Of a DNA stretch of 64,000 nt, positions 48,002 to 58,978 are shown piece by piece (positions within the stretch are counted from its first letter, which is position 1; every line of letters begins with the position of its first letter). Made by a program: the position numbers and the translations under genes. A model generated the notes under the pieces. That model did no database searches. It worked only from the letters and a program-made list of their open reading frames with translations, and was not told where the DNA came from. Origin of the DNA: Mycoplasma sp. Ms02 (lineage in GTDB: Bacteria > Bacillota_I > Bacilli_A > Mycoplasmatales > Metamycoplasmataceae); the NCBI RefSeq assembly GCF_019720735.1, contig NZ_CP081302.1:62001-126000 (forward strand), read 5' to 3'.

Positions 48002-48856
48002 TTATGTTGCATCAGCTCCAGAAACAATTTCGTTAATTTCTTGAGTGATAGCACTTTGACGTTTGTGATTGTATTCAAGATTTAAATCATTTAATAAATT
48101 GTGAGCATTATCTGTGGCATTTTCCATTGCATTTCTTCTTGATGCTAGTTCAGAAACTTTTGAAGAAAGTCCTAAACTATAAATTTGACTTGAAATATAA
48201 AGGGGAATTGCGTTAGATAAAACTGTTTGTGAGTTCGGTTCGAAGTGAACTGGCGATTTTTTAGTCACCTTGTTTTCATCAAGAACGAATGGAATTAATT
48301 GTAAATTCTTTGCATCTTGGAAAACATTATTAACAAACTCTGTGTAAATGATATTAATACTTTTGACTTCTTTATTACGATATAAAGTAAGTACTTTTTT
48401 AGCAAGCAAATTAGCTATTTTATAGCCGATTTCGTCGCCGTAGTTTGTAAAACTAGCAACTACTTCGTTGTCTAAATTTCAAGATTTTCAAGTGGAAAGA
48501 CCTTTTGATCCAAACAAAATGACTTTGTCTTTTGAATTAAGGTTTTCTTTTAGTAAGTTCATAACATTTGAGTTATATGAACCACAAAGACCTAAATCAG
48601 AAGTAATAACTAAAAATAGTCTTGCTTCAACGTCTTTGTGATCAGGGAAAACAAGTTTAAACTCAGAAGTGTTTATTTGATTCATCAGTGAATCAAAAGT
48701 ACTACTTAATAAATGTTTATATTCCTGAATGCCTTGATATTTAGCTTTTGCTTTACGTAGTTTTGAAGCAGCAACTAATTCCATCGCGTGAGTTATTTTT
48801 TTTGTGTTATTAACTACACCGATACGGTTTTTGATTGAATTTAAATTTGCTGCCAT
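48002..48856 (-). CDS. atpG: ATP synthase F1 subunit gamma
   Basis: The product has 284 residues. The N-terminal helix contains IKNRIGVVNNTKKITHAMELVAASKLRKA. ITSDLGLCGSYNSN (about residue 85) and the C-terminal SRRNAMENATDNAHNLLNDL, then QSAITQEINEIVSGADA, are the family signatures. It forms the rotating central shaft. Two TGA Trp codons lie near residue 124. It starts 1 nt before the end of the intergenic gap after atpA. Confidence 0.97.
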
Positions 48857-48857
48857 T

Positions 48858-50441
48858 TTAATCCTTAATTAAATCATAAACATCTTGAGGAATTGCTTTA
48901 TGTTCTGTTGGATTGTAATTTGGTATTGTTGCAATCAGACCTTCAACGATCTTGACAAGTGCTTTTGTCAAGTCTTTTCTGTTTGCTTCTGATACCACTT
49001 TGTTTTGTTCGATTTCTAGATAAATTTGGTGACCGTGTGGATCACTTTCTAAGTAATTAACTACTTGGTTTTTGTATTCTGTCATACATTCTTTAGGTAG
49101 TGGGTTGATAATTCTTGATTTTACACCTAATAGAATTACGGCTTGTGAAATTTGAGGAATTGGTGAGTATTGTTCTTGTTTTAAAATTTCATATACTTTT
49201 TCACCATGATTTAAGATTGATTTGGTGCTTTCATCAAGATCAGACCCAAATTGAGCAAAAGCTTGCATTTCATTGTATTGAGCTAATTCAAGTTTTAAAG
49301 AACCAACAATCGATTTCATCGCTTTGGTTTGAGCTGACCCACCAACACGACTAACTGAAAACCCTATATCAACAGCTGGTCTTTGACCTGCATTGAAAAG
49401 ACTTTCACGTGTGAAAATTTGACCGTCTGTAATTGAAATCACGTTTGTTGGAATATAAGCCGAAATATCACCTTGCTGTGTTTCAATGATTGGAAGAGCT
49501 GTAATTGAACCACCACCATATTTTTCATTAACACGAGCTGCTCTTTCTAAAAGTTGTGAGTGTAAGTAGAAAACATCACCTGGATAAGCTTCACGACCTG
49601 GAGGTCTTCTTAAAAGTAGCGAAAGTGTTCTGTAGGCTACGGCATGTTTTGATAGATCATCATAAACGATTAAAACATCATCACCTTGAGTCATTCATTC
49701 TTCAGCAATTGACACCCCTGTGTAAGGTGCAATATATTGCTGTGGCGCTAATTCGCTTGCTCCTGAAACAACGATTGTTGTATATTCAAGGGCATCGTTG
49801 TCAGAAAGTTTTTTAACAATTTGGGCAACCGTTGAATTTTTTTGTCCAATTGCAACATAAACACATTTTACGTTTTTACCCTTTTGATTGATAATTGTGT
49901 CAATTGCAATGGCTGTTTTTCCAGTTTGACGGTCACCAATGATTAATTCTCTTTGCCCTTTACCGATCGGAATCATTGAGTCAATTGCAATAATTCCTGT
50001 TTCTAAAGGTTGATTAACTTCTTTACGTGTCATAACACCTGAAGCCGTTTTGAAAACATTAGTTGATTTTTTAGTATTTATTGGACCTTTTCCATCAATT
50101 GGAAAACCTAGAGCATCGACTACTCTTCCTAATAATTCATCTCCAACATTAACTGAGATAACATTACCTGTTCTTTTAACTGCATCACCTTCTGAGATTT
50201 CGTTGGCATTACCAAAAACAGCAACACCTACAAGATCTTCTTCGATTAGCATAACAAGACCATAGATGTTTTCTTTGATCGTAACAACTTCAGTGATTTG
50301 CACGTTTTCAATTCCTGAAACAATAGCTATACCATCACCGATCGAAACAACTGTCCCTGTTTCAGCATAATCGATTTTAGATTCATAACTCTTAATTCGA
50401 TCTTTAATAATTGCTGAAATTTCATCAATTCTATTCGCCAT
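48858..50441 (-). CDS. atpA: ATP synthase F1 subunit alpha
   Basis: The product has 527 residues. The Walker A is GDRQTGKT (about residues 171-178). [37 protein letters not shown] and [17 protein letters not shown] (Arg finger region) are present. One TGA Trp falls in the AEEWMTQGDD stretch. It alternates with beta in the F1 hexamer and binds nucleotide without catalysis. It overlaps the end of atpH by 11 nt. Confidence 0.98.
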
Positions 50442-50988
50442 CTAGACCTCCTTTTTTTGCAATAATATGATTTTTGATTTTGTGTAGTTGTTCCAGAATA
50501 TTTTTTTGAATAATATCTGAACCGATATAAATTTTGTATCCACTGATTAAATTTGGATCAATTTCTTGAACCAAATCAATTTTTTTGTTATATTCTTTTT
50601 CTAATTTTGCAAGTATTGCAAGAAAGTCATTTTGTGAAAGTTCCTGTGCAACAACGATTTTGGCATAAAGGATACCTAACTCTTCATCTGCTTTCTTTAA
50701 AAACTTAACTAAAATTTCTTTAAGATAACTAGCTCCGTTTTTTTGAATCAGGACTTTAATTAAATTCTTAAATGTTAAATTATATTGAGAGCAGATATTA
50801 TCAATCAGAGTTTCTTTTTCGCCAAAATTTACAAAACTACTTTTGAAAAAGTCAATAAGTTCAGGGTTCTGTTTTAAAACCTCTTTGAACTCGAGAACAT
50901 TATCATAAACTTCTTTAAGTTTATTTTGTTCGATTGCCAAGTCAAACAAGGCAATTGCAAAACCTTCAACATTTGTATTTTTTTGCAT
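50431..50988 (-). CDS. atpH: ATP synthase F1 subunit delta
   Basis: The product has 185 residues, all helical in the first two thirds ([26 protein letters not shown], then [19 protein letters not shown]). The C-terminal part has [20 protein letters not shown], which matches the family's conserved G-x-x-I/V end. It links the peripheral stalk to the top of F1. The start overlaps the atpF stop by one base and the end runs 11 nt into atpA. Confidence 0.93.
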   Translation of the reverse strand: MQKNTNVEGFAIALFDLAIEQNKLKEVYDNVLEFKEVLKQNPELIDFFKSSFVNFGEKETLIDNICSQYNLTFKNLIKVLIQKNGASYLKEILVKFLKKADEELGILYAKIVVAQELSQNDFLAILAKLEKEYNKKIDLVQEIDPNLISGYKIYIGSDIIQKNILEQLHKIKNHIIAKKGGLDGE

Positions 50989-51551
50989 TATTTAATGTCT
51001 TTAGCATCTAAGAACTCATCAATCATTTCTTGATGTTTTGAGACGCTAATTTCTTTTTGAATAATCTTTTGTGCAAGTAAAACAGCAGTTTCTGTAATTT
51101 TTGCTCTTGCACTTTCTTCAATTTGTCTTTGTTGATTTGCAATATCTATGGCCGCTTCTTCTAATAAGTGTTTAGAATCGTTTTTTGCTTTTGCAGTATA
51201 TGCAATAACAACTTTTTCGGCATTAACTTTGGCGTTGTTTATAACTTTATAAGCTTGATTATGAGCTTCTTGTAATTTTTCGTTTGCTTGATTTGTTAAA
51301 ACAATTGCTTCTTCTTTTTGTTGAACTGAAGCATCAATGTTTGCTTGAATAAAATCTTTTCTTCTTTTAATCATTGCTTCTGTTGGTTTTTTTAGAAAGT
51401 AAACTAAAAATACGAACATAATTCCAACAGCAATAATTGTTGCAATCATCAAAGGAAGATTAGGGAAGATGTTAAGCATCTTCTCTGAAATACTGCTTGC
51501 AGTCGATACTGGTTCATCAACTGCTTTAAGTAATACTAATTCTGTTGTCAT
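50988..51551 (-). CDS. atpF: ATP synthase Fo subunit b
   Basis: The product has 187 residues. There is a short N-terminal tail, then one TM segment (about residues 33-53, LPLMIATIIAVGIMFVFLVYF), then a long charged helix (KKPTEAMIKRRKDFIQANID onward, with Ala at heptad positions) that dimerises as the peripheral stalk. No lipobox is seen, unlike in some mycoplasmas. It starts 2 nt before atpE ends on the transcript order c-b-delta. Confidence 0.93.
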   Translation of the reverse strand: MTTELVLLKAVDEPVSTASSISEKMLNIFPNLPLMIATIIAVGIMFVFLVYFLKKPTEAMIKRRKDFIQANIDASVQQKEEAIVLTNQANEKLQEAHNQAYKVINNAKVNAEKVVIAYTAKAKNDSKHLLEEAAIDIANQQRQIEESARAKITETAVLLAQKIIQKEISVSKHQEMIDEFLDAKDIK

Positions 51552-51553
51552 TC

Positions 51554-51862
51554 TTATTTAAAAACGAAGAATAGAAGAATTGAAATAACAAAAGCGTAAA
51601 TAGCTGAAGATTCAGCAATAGCCATACCAATGATCATCATTGATCTGATTTTTTTCTCAGCTTCTGGGTTTCTACCTACAGCTTCTGAAGCTTTACCTGC
51701 TGCATATCCTTGACCAGCACCTGTTCCAAGAACACCAATCATTGATGCTCCAATACCAATAGCGATTAATCCTCTACCTGTATCTCCTGATGCTACTGTG
51801 TTTTGTGCATTTTGAGCAACTTCATTTGTTTGCTCTGCTAATGTAACTAAATTTTCAATCAT
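51554..51862 (-). CDS. atpE: ATP synthase Fo subunit c
   Basis: The product has 102 residues. I chose the ATG at 51862 because GGAGGTTAAT precedes it; an in-frame ATG at 51874 overlaps that site. There are two TM helices: the first (GLIAIGIGASMIGVLGTGAGQGYAAG) is followed by the polar loop ASEAVGRNPEAEKKIR. The second helix contains MAIAESSAIYAFV, with the proton-carrying Glu. The family usually has 70-100 residues; here an N-terminal extension of about 28 residues is present. It forms the rotor ring. Confidence 0.96.
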   Translation of the reverse strand: MIENLVTLAEQTNEVAQNAQNTVASGDTGRGLIAIGIGASMIGVLGTGAGQGYAAGKASEAVGRNPEAEKKIRSMMIIGMAIAESSAIYAFVISILLFFVFK

Positions 51863-51876
51863 ATTAACCTCCATAA

Positions 51877-52647
51877 TTAATAAACTGCTTGATTTTGTCT
51901 TTTAATAATTTGCTTACTTTTTTCTGTTTGAGATTCTTCATGGGCATCACCTGCTTCAAGGGCTCAATATACACATGTAAGAACCGTGAAAACATAGGCT
52001 TGAATAACTGCTCCAAAGACATCAAAATAAGCATGTAAAATAGGTGTAAATAAAGGAGCAAAGAAAAATCATTCATGATTTTCCATCCCTGGAATTAAGT
52101 TAGTTCAAACATAACCACTTAACATATAAATTAAATAAATTACTGTTCCACCACCTACTATATTTCCGTAAATACGGAAAGTTATTGAAATTAACGGTGC
52201 AAATTGACCAACGATTTCAATTGGGTTTAAAAACTTTTTGAAAAATTTCAGTTTGTGATAAGAAACACCTACAACATATATTCCGACCCAAGTAACTAGT
52301 CCAAAAATAATCAAAATTGATAATGAACTCGAAATTGGCTCTAACCCAAATACTGTCAATAGGTTACCAACCAGTAAAAACGTGAAAAGAACGAAAATGT
52401 AGTTTTTGACTTTTGGAAGTTTACCTTCTGTGTTGTCCTCAAAAATCCCGTTCACTGTTGTTACGTATTGTTCTGCAAGTAAAGCAATTCCTGTTGGTGC
52501 TTGATCTGGTTTAATTTTTCTAACTTTGAAAAAGACAACAACAGAAATTGTGCAACAAACTAAAACAAGCAAAATAAGTGTCAAAAGTGGTGGTTTAAAG
52601 AACCACTCTCACTTATCAGCTCAAAAGTGTTCTCAAATTTTATCCAT
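51877..52647 (-). CDS. atpB: ATP synthase Fo subunit a
   Basis: The product has 256 residues. The ATG at 52647 follows AGGGGGTTGA and overlaps the stop of the AtpI-like gene. The N terminus is Trp-rich and encoded by several TGA (KIWEHFWADKWEWF). TM helices include TLILLVLVCCTISVVVFF, KNYIFVLFTFLLVGNLLTVF and a segment with the stator arginine in APLISITFRIYGNIVGGG (the conserved R-x-x-G-N). FTPILHAYFDVFGAVIQAYVF follows near the end. It forms the proton channel with the c ring. Confidence 0.95.
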
Positions 52648-53104
52648 TCAACCCCCTTTCCTTCTTTGATTTTTTTAAAAATTCAATGATGTTTGCAATA
52701 ATAATTGCAATTACAAGAGTTGAGAGACCTCCAATAAAAGAAAAAATATTAATCGGTCGGTCAACCAAGTTTCACGGATGAGCAACGTTTAAGTTAATTT
52801 TGGCATTCTGATTAATTAAAAGGATTGCGATTAAGTGCAACCCAAGCAAACTAAGTGTGAATATCGTTCAAAAAAAACTTAGCAAACCCATCTTTCTAGC
52901 ACTACTATTTTTGCTTTTCATTACAAAATAAACATATATATCGTGTAATCAAAAATTAAAAAAGACTGCCAAGGCTCCGATAGAATAACCAAAAAATAAA
53001 CCGAAATTTACTTTTCATAGCATTAAAAAAATTACGTTTGATACTGTGAACAAGGCAAAAAAAACTATTAAAACTTTTTTAATGAACTCGTCCTTACCAA
53101 ACAT
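52640..53104 (-). CDS. AtpI-like membrane protein, first gene of the ATP synthase operon
   Basis: The product has 154 residues, starting at ATG 53104 after AAGGTGGTAAGAA. Four TM helices are seen: VLIVFFALFTVSNVIFLML, NFGLFFGYSIGALAVFFNFW, LLSFFWTIFTLSLLGLHLIA and FSFIGGLSTLVIAIIIANII. Size, topology and place (immediately upstream of atpB, overlapping it by 8 nt) match the MG406/AtpI-like genes of mollicutes, which may help assemble the c ring or supply Mg2+. Sequence similarity to AtpI is low, so the function is inferred mainly from position. Five TGA codons are read as Trp. Confidence 0.8.
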
Positions 53105-53186
53105 TTCTTACCACCTTGGTTGTGCTGTTATTATTTTAAAACTTTTTTAGGTTATCTTAATTTTTTTTGCAAAAAAGTTATAAAAA

Positions 53187-53212
53187 ATCAGGAGGTATTA
53201 CCCTCCTGTGTT
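53187..53212 (-). terminator. Terminator of rpsT
   Basis: CAGGAGG-GTAATA-CCTCCTG is followed by ATTTTTT on the minus strand. It lies 26 nt after the rpsT stop and upstream of the atp promoter region. Confidence 0.9.
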
Positions 53213-53237
53213 CGTTTATGTTATTAGTTTAGGTTAA

Positions 53238-53498
53238 CTATTTGCTTGCGTTTACAAAAGCGTCTAAACGTGCTTGTTTTCTTGCACCTTTGTTAACGTG
53301 GAATACACCTTTTTGAACAGCTTTAGCAATGATTGCATGAGCTTTAGCAACTTTTTCAGATGCTTTTTCATCTTTAGCTAAAACAGCTTCACGAGCAGCA
53401 CGAATTGCTTTTTTAACACGTGATTTCATAGCAGCATTTTTAGCTCTGGCTTGTTCCATTTTTGCAATACTTTTAACTTTTGACTTAATGTTTGCCAT
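53238..53498 (-). CDS. rpsT: 30S ribosomal protein S20
   Basis: The product has 86 residues. The ATG at 53498 follows GGGAGGTTAATACAA. It has the basic three-helix fold: MANIKSKVKSIAKMEQARAKN, MKSRVKKAIRAAREAV, and the C-terminal GVFHVNKGARKQARLDAFVN, matching the conserved H/N-K-N-x-A-A-R-x-K-S-R-L end of S20. It binds 16S rRNA early in 30S assembly. It has its own extended -10 promoter. Confidence 0.96.
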   Translation of the reverse strand: MANIKSKVKSIAKMEQARAKNAAMKSRVKKAIRAAREAVLAKDEKASEKVAKAHAIIAKAVQKGVFHVNKGARKQARLDAFVNASK

Positions 53499-53550
53499 TT
53501 GTATTAACCTCCCTTTTTCATAATAGTCTTACGACTGAAAAATCTTCCTT

Positions 53551-53556
53551 ATTATA
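53551..53556 (-). promoter_or_regulatory. Extended -10 box of rpsT
   Basis: On the minus strand TATGCTATAAT gives TGn plus TATAAT. It lies 53 nt upstream of the rpsT ATG and only 12 nt past the potD-like stop. Confidence 0.8.
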
Positions 53557-53567
53557 GCATAATGAAA

Positions 53568-55379
53568 TTAATTTTTAGTATTTCTATAATAATACTCTTG
53601 AACTTTTGACATTAATTCATCTGATATAGGTGATATTCTTGTGTGAACTGCTGGTTTTCCTGAGTATACATTTTCGTTTGAGATAATGTAGATGTTTCTT
53701 GCGTCTTCATCAACTTCTCCAGTTGTTGCGTCTAGGAAATAGTTATCAAGCATTAATGTGTAATCAAAGAAATTTGCTGGTGTATAGTTTACAAAAGCAA
53801 AATTTGAAAGATTACCATATTTTTCGAACAATTCATCTTCATCTACATAATCATCAATATTGATGTATGAAAGTTGATATAGAACATTATAAACTTCAGG
53901 GTATTTTTTTTCCTTTATAAGGAAATATCATTTAAAAACTTTTTTCAAAATTTCTTTGACTTCTGGATTTGCATCAAGTTGTGCTTTACGAGCTTCTAGA
54001 TCTTGATATCACTTAACATTGTAAGTTTCTAGTAATCAATCATGAAGTTTTTGACGTTCTTCATCCGTAACTTTTTTAACTTTTTCTAGCATTGAGTCCA
54101 ACATATATGGTAAAAAGTCTGCATAAATATTTTTAGCGTAAGTCTTGTAAGCTAATTCTTGGTCGTAGTTACTTTCTCTGATTAACTTAGCATGATCAAA
54201 AAAGCTATTATAGAATGTTCCTCTTACTGTTTCGTAGATTAAGTTTTCCGTGTTTTCTTCTAGGTTTTTAACAACGATAAAACCATCAACTAGAAGTAAG
54301 TTTTGAGTTGGTTTAACAACACCTAATGTTCCAACAGGAACTCTTGCTGGTGCTTCTTCGTCATCTTCATCATATTCTTCAGTAGCAATTTTACCGAAGT
54401 TATCTTCTGAATTATAAGCATCTAGCGCATCACCGTTGTACATAATTGAAAAACGAGCATCATTACGATCGGGATCAATTGTTTTATTTAATAACTCTTG
54501 ACCGTCAGCGATTGCGTTAACTGCTGAAGTATCGGTAATTGATTTTCCCATTGCATCCAAAACCAGGTTTTTGAAGTTATCAATTAGAGATCCATACGTT
54601 TCTTCTTTAACATCACCTGTAAATTCAGAAGAATCAACAACTTTTCGAGTACCGTTTAATTTTGTTCTGTAAGTTGAACCGTAAATTAAGTTATCTCTCA
54701 TCGCATCTGTGAAAAAGAAACGGTTGAAACCATTGTTTTTCATAGTATTAATGATGTTAAATTGTGAATAAGGATCACTGATACCTTCAACATTTTGAAT
54801 TTTTGCTAAGTTTTGCTCTAGCAATTCTGTTGTTATTTCTATTTCTTTATTTTTATTCGAAGCTTTATTGTATCCAAAAACTGCATCTTGAGCAAAGTAT
54901 GGCACGAAGTATTTTCATAAGTGATCGTTTATTTCGTTTCCTTCTCAGTCCGTTTTTAAGTACTCATCATAACTTTCTAAGTGATTTCAAACCGTTTCTG
55001 TATACAACTTTTCAAGTAATGATTTAAGCTCATCTTCAGTAGTTGTTTCTGGTAAATCTAAAAACTTTTGAAAATTAATTGGTTGTAAGTATCCTTTTTT
55101 AATTAAAGAAGCTGCTTGGAAATCACTTCCGATACCTGCAACAGCTTTGTTATTGACAATTGCTGTTGTAAATTCATTAATTCCAGAAAAGACTTTGTAA
55201 TCCATGGTTTCTGATAACTTTGTCAAGTTTGAAGCAGAAATATATGATTTATAGTTTCAAAAGTTTGGTTTGTAATTATTCTTAATTTTGAAGTATACAG
55301 CACTACCAAGTGCTCCTACAGAAGCAGCACCCAGAGCTAAATATAGTCAGAATTTAGATTTTAGAATTGACTTTTTCAT
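53568..55379 (-). CDS. potD: PotD-like polyamine ABC transporter binding protein, copy 1
   Basis: The product has 603 residues, about 250 more than the usual PotD. The N-terminal anchor is SKFWLYLALGAASVGALGSAVYF, with no lipobox, so it may stay tethered by the TM helix. FWNYKSYIS corresponds to the PotD N-terminal strand. ITEFTTAIVNNKAVAGIGSDFQAASLIKKGYL is the segment that PotD uses for ligand domain closure, and MYNGDALDAYNSED corresponds to the Y-x-G-D-A core. The C-terminal extension is helical and acidic. It is the last gene of potA-B-C-D2-D1, 11 nt after the paralog upstream, and probably delivers spermidine/putrescine to PotBC. Confidence 0.85.
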
Positions 55380-55390
55380 TAGTTCCTTTA

Positions 55391-57295
55391 CTATGATTTT
55401 GTTTTTTGATAGTAGTAGATTCTTATTTTTGACTTAAGTTCGTTATCAACAGGGATGATCGCTTTATGATCCACTGAATCAGTAGATTGCTCGATGTAGA
55501 ATAAATTCTGAGCAACTGAATCATTGGTTCCGTCGCCATTATAAAAGTAATTATTGTAAACAAATAATGAATCTGCTTCTATAGGTAGTGAATAATTAAT
55601 ATAGTCAAAATTGTCTATATTTAAGTAGTTTTTGTAAATTTTGTTTGTGATGTTTTCTGTATCTTCTTCATCTTTGGATAAAGATACTCAAGCAATATTG
55701 TTAGCAACAAGATCATCAATTTCAGTTTTATCGTCTTTTTCTCTGTTTTGGAAAATATTATCTATTAAAATGAGCTCTAAATTATTATTGATCTTATTTA
55801 ATAAATCATCTCTTTTTTCTTTTTTCGAATAACCTTGAGTACTGTCATCAAGATTCTTATATTCTATAAGTGCTTGTGCAAATACGTTTATAACTGCATC
55901 TTTGTATAAAGTTTGAGTTAAATCGGCATTCTTGGCACTTTGTAAATAATTGAAATTGATTTTATCGATTAAGTCATTAACTTCTTGCTCTCAATCTTTT
56001 TCAGCGTTATATTCTTGTGCAATTTCTAATAATTCTGGGTATTTTCAATTTTTGTAATACTCTGCTTGCACGTTGAATACAGCTTGTTTTCTTAATTGTG
56101 CAAAATCCCAATCTGGATTTTCCACTTTTAGTTTTTGATAGTATAAATAGGTTTTTCCTGCATCTTGGTATGGACCTCTAGCAAGTAAATCCTGATATTT
56201 TTGATTTTGAAAATTAGTATTTGCTTTATTTAAAACTAAACCGTCTACTAAATAAACATTTTGAGAGGGTCTTACTGATGAAAAAACCTCTCCTTCTGGT
56301 AACTCTCTAAAGTTATCATTTGAGTAGTAGGCGTCAATCGCATCTCCGTTATACATTAAAGTAGCGTTTACGTTTTGCTTTAAAGGATCAATAAGGTCGT
56401 TTAACACTTCAAGTCCATCACCTTTAAATGTAATGTATTTTGTGTCTGTAACATTATGCCCCGTACCGTCTTTAATTAAATGTGAAAAATTATCAATGAT
56501 TCTTTTATACGTTTGATCATTAACGGTTCCTGTAAATCCTGTTTGGATTCTTTCTTCGTTATTTAAGGCTATGTCATACGTGGTACCATATAACATGTTG
56601 TCTCTTTGAGCGTCGGTTATTGTTCAGTATTCATAACCATTGGCACGTAAAATTTTCATGATGTTGATGATTGAATAAACATCTTCGCCAACTAGAAAAT
56701 CGGCATTTTTATATTTTTCAAAATCAATTTGCTTTAAAAGTTCTCCGTCTTCTGAAATTTTGTTTTCGTCAGCAATTGGAACTTTTTTGTAATTATAAGA
56801 GATGACTGCATCTTGTGTAAAATAAGGCACAAAATATTCTCAAAGTTTAATTTGTTGACCTTGTTCGTCTTTTCCTAAATAATCATCGTATTCTTGAAGA
56901 TGATCTCAAACTATGGTAGATAAAGTCACTTTTAACATTTCTTCATAGTCTTCTGGTTTTAAATCTGGAAGATTAAAAAGCGTTGCATAATCAATTTTTG
57001 CTAAATAGCCTTTTTTGATTAATTCTGCTGCTATATAGTCAGTTCCGATTCCTGCTACTGCTCTATTATTAACAATTGCAGTCGTAAACTCAGTGATTTC
57101 ATTGAATTGTTTATAATCAAATTCTTCACTTAAAACTTCAATGTTATCTTCAGACATCGAAGATTTGTAGTTATAAAAACTGGGTTTGAATTTTGTGTTT
57201 AGTTTTATAGAAAAACTAACAATAAAAACTAGTAAGATTGCAAAAAAACCAAAAGCAAAAGAGGCAAATCTTTTAAGAGTTTTTATTTTTTTCAA
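55391..57295 (-). CDS. potD: PotD-like polyamine ABC transporter binding protein, copy 2
   Basis: The product has 634 residues, parallel to copy 1 over its whole length (SFYNYKSSMS, EITEFTTAIVNNRAVAGIGTDYIAAELIKKGYL, LMYNGDAIDAYYSND). The only reasonable start is TTG at 57295 (LKKIKTLKRFASFAFGFFAILLVF), overlapping the potC stop by 13 nt; no ATG lies upstream in frame before a stop. There is one N-terminal TM helix and no lipobox. Two oversized binding proteins in tandem suggest either two ligands or a heteromeric receptor for one permease. Confidence 0.83.
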
Positions 57296-58152
57296 CTTAG
57301 CTCAAACGCCAACTTACTTTTTTGACCTTCAGTGGTCTTTTTGATGTTTAATTTTGGTTTTTTTGTTGCGTTAACTTTAACTGAAACGTAAATTACGTTT
57401 ACAACTAAAATAGTCATTAATAAAATAGCACCAAAAACAAGTGATCATGGTTCGAATGAACCTTCGTAAAGTTTTAGACCTAATGTTGAAGTGTTAGATA
57501 CTGTTCTAGTGATGATAAAGTCATCCATACTTAGAACTGTTGAAACAACAAAAGTCATTACGATTGAAGGCATCATGTAAACAAAGTATGTTTTGAATCA
57601 TGAAGAAAGTTTTGAGTGTCCTAGATCTTGTGAAGCTTCAAATAAGTTATTATTGAACTTTTCAGATCTTGGGTACATCAATGAAATTCCATAAGGAAGC
57701 GCCATAACTGTATGTGCTGCAATTAATCTTGGCATTCCTTCGCTGTCAGAAGAAATAATTCCAAATAGTAATCCAAAAATTAATACTAACCCGATTGCTG
57801 TGATGTTGTCAGGGTTAATGATTGGAATATTCATTGTTGCATTTAATGCACGTTTTACCATTTTATTTTTTTGTCTATACATCGCATAAGAAGTAATTAA
57901 ACTTAAGAAAATAACAATCACAGAAACAGTAACAGCAATAATGATTGTATTAACAAGTGCAATATCACGACCTGCTTCGAGTACTGATTTTCAGTGTTTT
58001 GTTGTTGTTTCTGTTCAAGTAGTTGTTAAGAACCCACCTTTATCTGGATTGTCGTTGAATGATCAAATCGCTCCAACAACAAGTGGAATATAAACAATTA
58101 ATAGCACAAATTGCACATAAATGTTTTTGAAAACTGCGAAAAATCTATTCAT
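57283..58152 (-). CDS. potC: Polyamine ABC transporter permease PotC
   Basis: The product has 289 residues. It has an N-terminal TM helix (FFAVFKNIYVQFVLLIVYIPL, with changes), then periplasmic-type and permease helices. It includes the binding-protein-dependent permease EAA-like loop EASQDLGHSKLSSWFIKTYFV near residue 170 and the C-terminal TM (WSLVFGAILLMTILVVNVIYV). The tail is basic (KATKKPKLNIKKTTEGQKSK). It pairs with PotB to form the channel. It overlaps potB by 8 nt and the next potD by 13 nt. Confidence 0.88.
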
Positions 58153-58978
58153 AAATAAATCCTTTCTTGAATTTAATAATAATTCTAGGAGTAATGATAA
58201 TTAATGAGTAGATTAAGATGAATAGCGATGATACAACAAGAACAAGTGTTGAACCTTTTGCTAGATCATATTTATTACCTGGATTAATTGATGAGTTGAT
58301 TACATCACCAATTGTTTGGTTTTGTGAACCATCAGGTAACAATTTTGCTGAAATAACGAATGTTGTCGCACCACTTAGGAACACCATACCAAAGCCACTA
58401 ATTGTTGCTTTTAAAGCATAAGGTATTACGACCTTTACTAATGTTTGGAAAGTGCTGTATCCCATATCATGAGAAGCTTCGACGATATTTTTTGGCATGT
58501 CTTTTAAGACTGTATATAAAGGCATTATCATTAAAGGTAAGTTTAAATAAGTTAAACCTAGAACTAAGAATCATTCTTTGTTTAACTTATTTTCGTCGTC
58601 GAAAATGTTGACAAATAATGTTCTAATTGAATAAATTCTTGCAATTGTAAAAATTGCCATTGGACTTAAAATCAAAGTCATTGCATAAACTTTAAAAATC
58701 GCTGATTTTGAAGTCGAAATGAAGTAAGCAAAGGGGAATCCAATAATTACACAAAGTAGTGATGATGCAATCCCGATTCTTAGCGATCTTCAAATAATGT
58801 TTCAAGTTGTTGTACTTGTTACTAAAGAAGTATTATCTCCACCTTCAAGTGGCTTAAAAGCACTAAAAACAATTAATACTAAAGGTAGGATAATCAAAAA
58901 TGTTGCAATTAAGAAATAAGGTATAGAAAGTGATAGTCTTTTGTTGAAATTTAATTTTTGATTAATTTTTGAAAACAT
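58145..58978 (-). CDS. potB: Polyamine ABC transporter permease PotB
   Basis: The product has 277 residues, starting at ATG 58978 inside the end of potA. The first TM is SLSIPYFLIATFLIILPLVLI. The permease signature EASHDMGYSTFQTLVKVVIPYALKATISG (about residues 165-190) has the E-A-x-x-x-G core that docks on PotA. GMVFLSGATTFVISAKLLPDG and ending helices VLVVSSLFILIYSLII follow. It forms the pore with PotC. Confidence 0.9.

Noticed and set aside
51864-52076. 70-codon minus-strand frame as a separate gene
   Set aside because: It lies in another frame of atpB, whose true frame continues through TGA=Trp to 51877.
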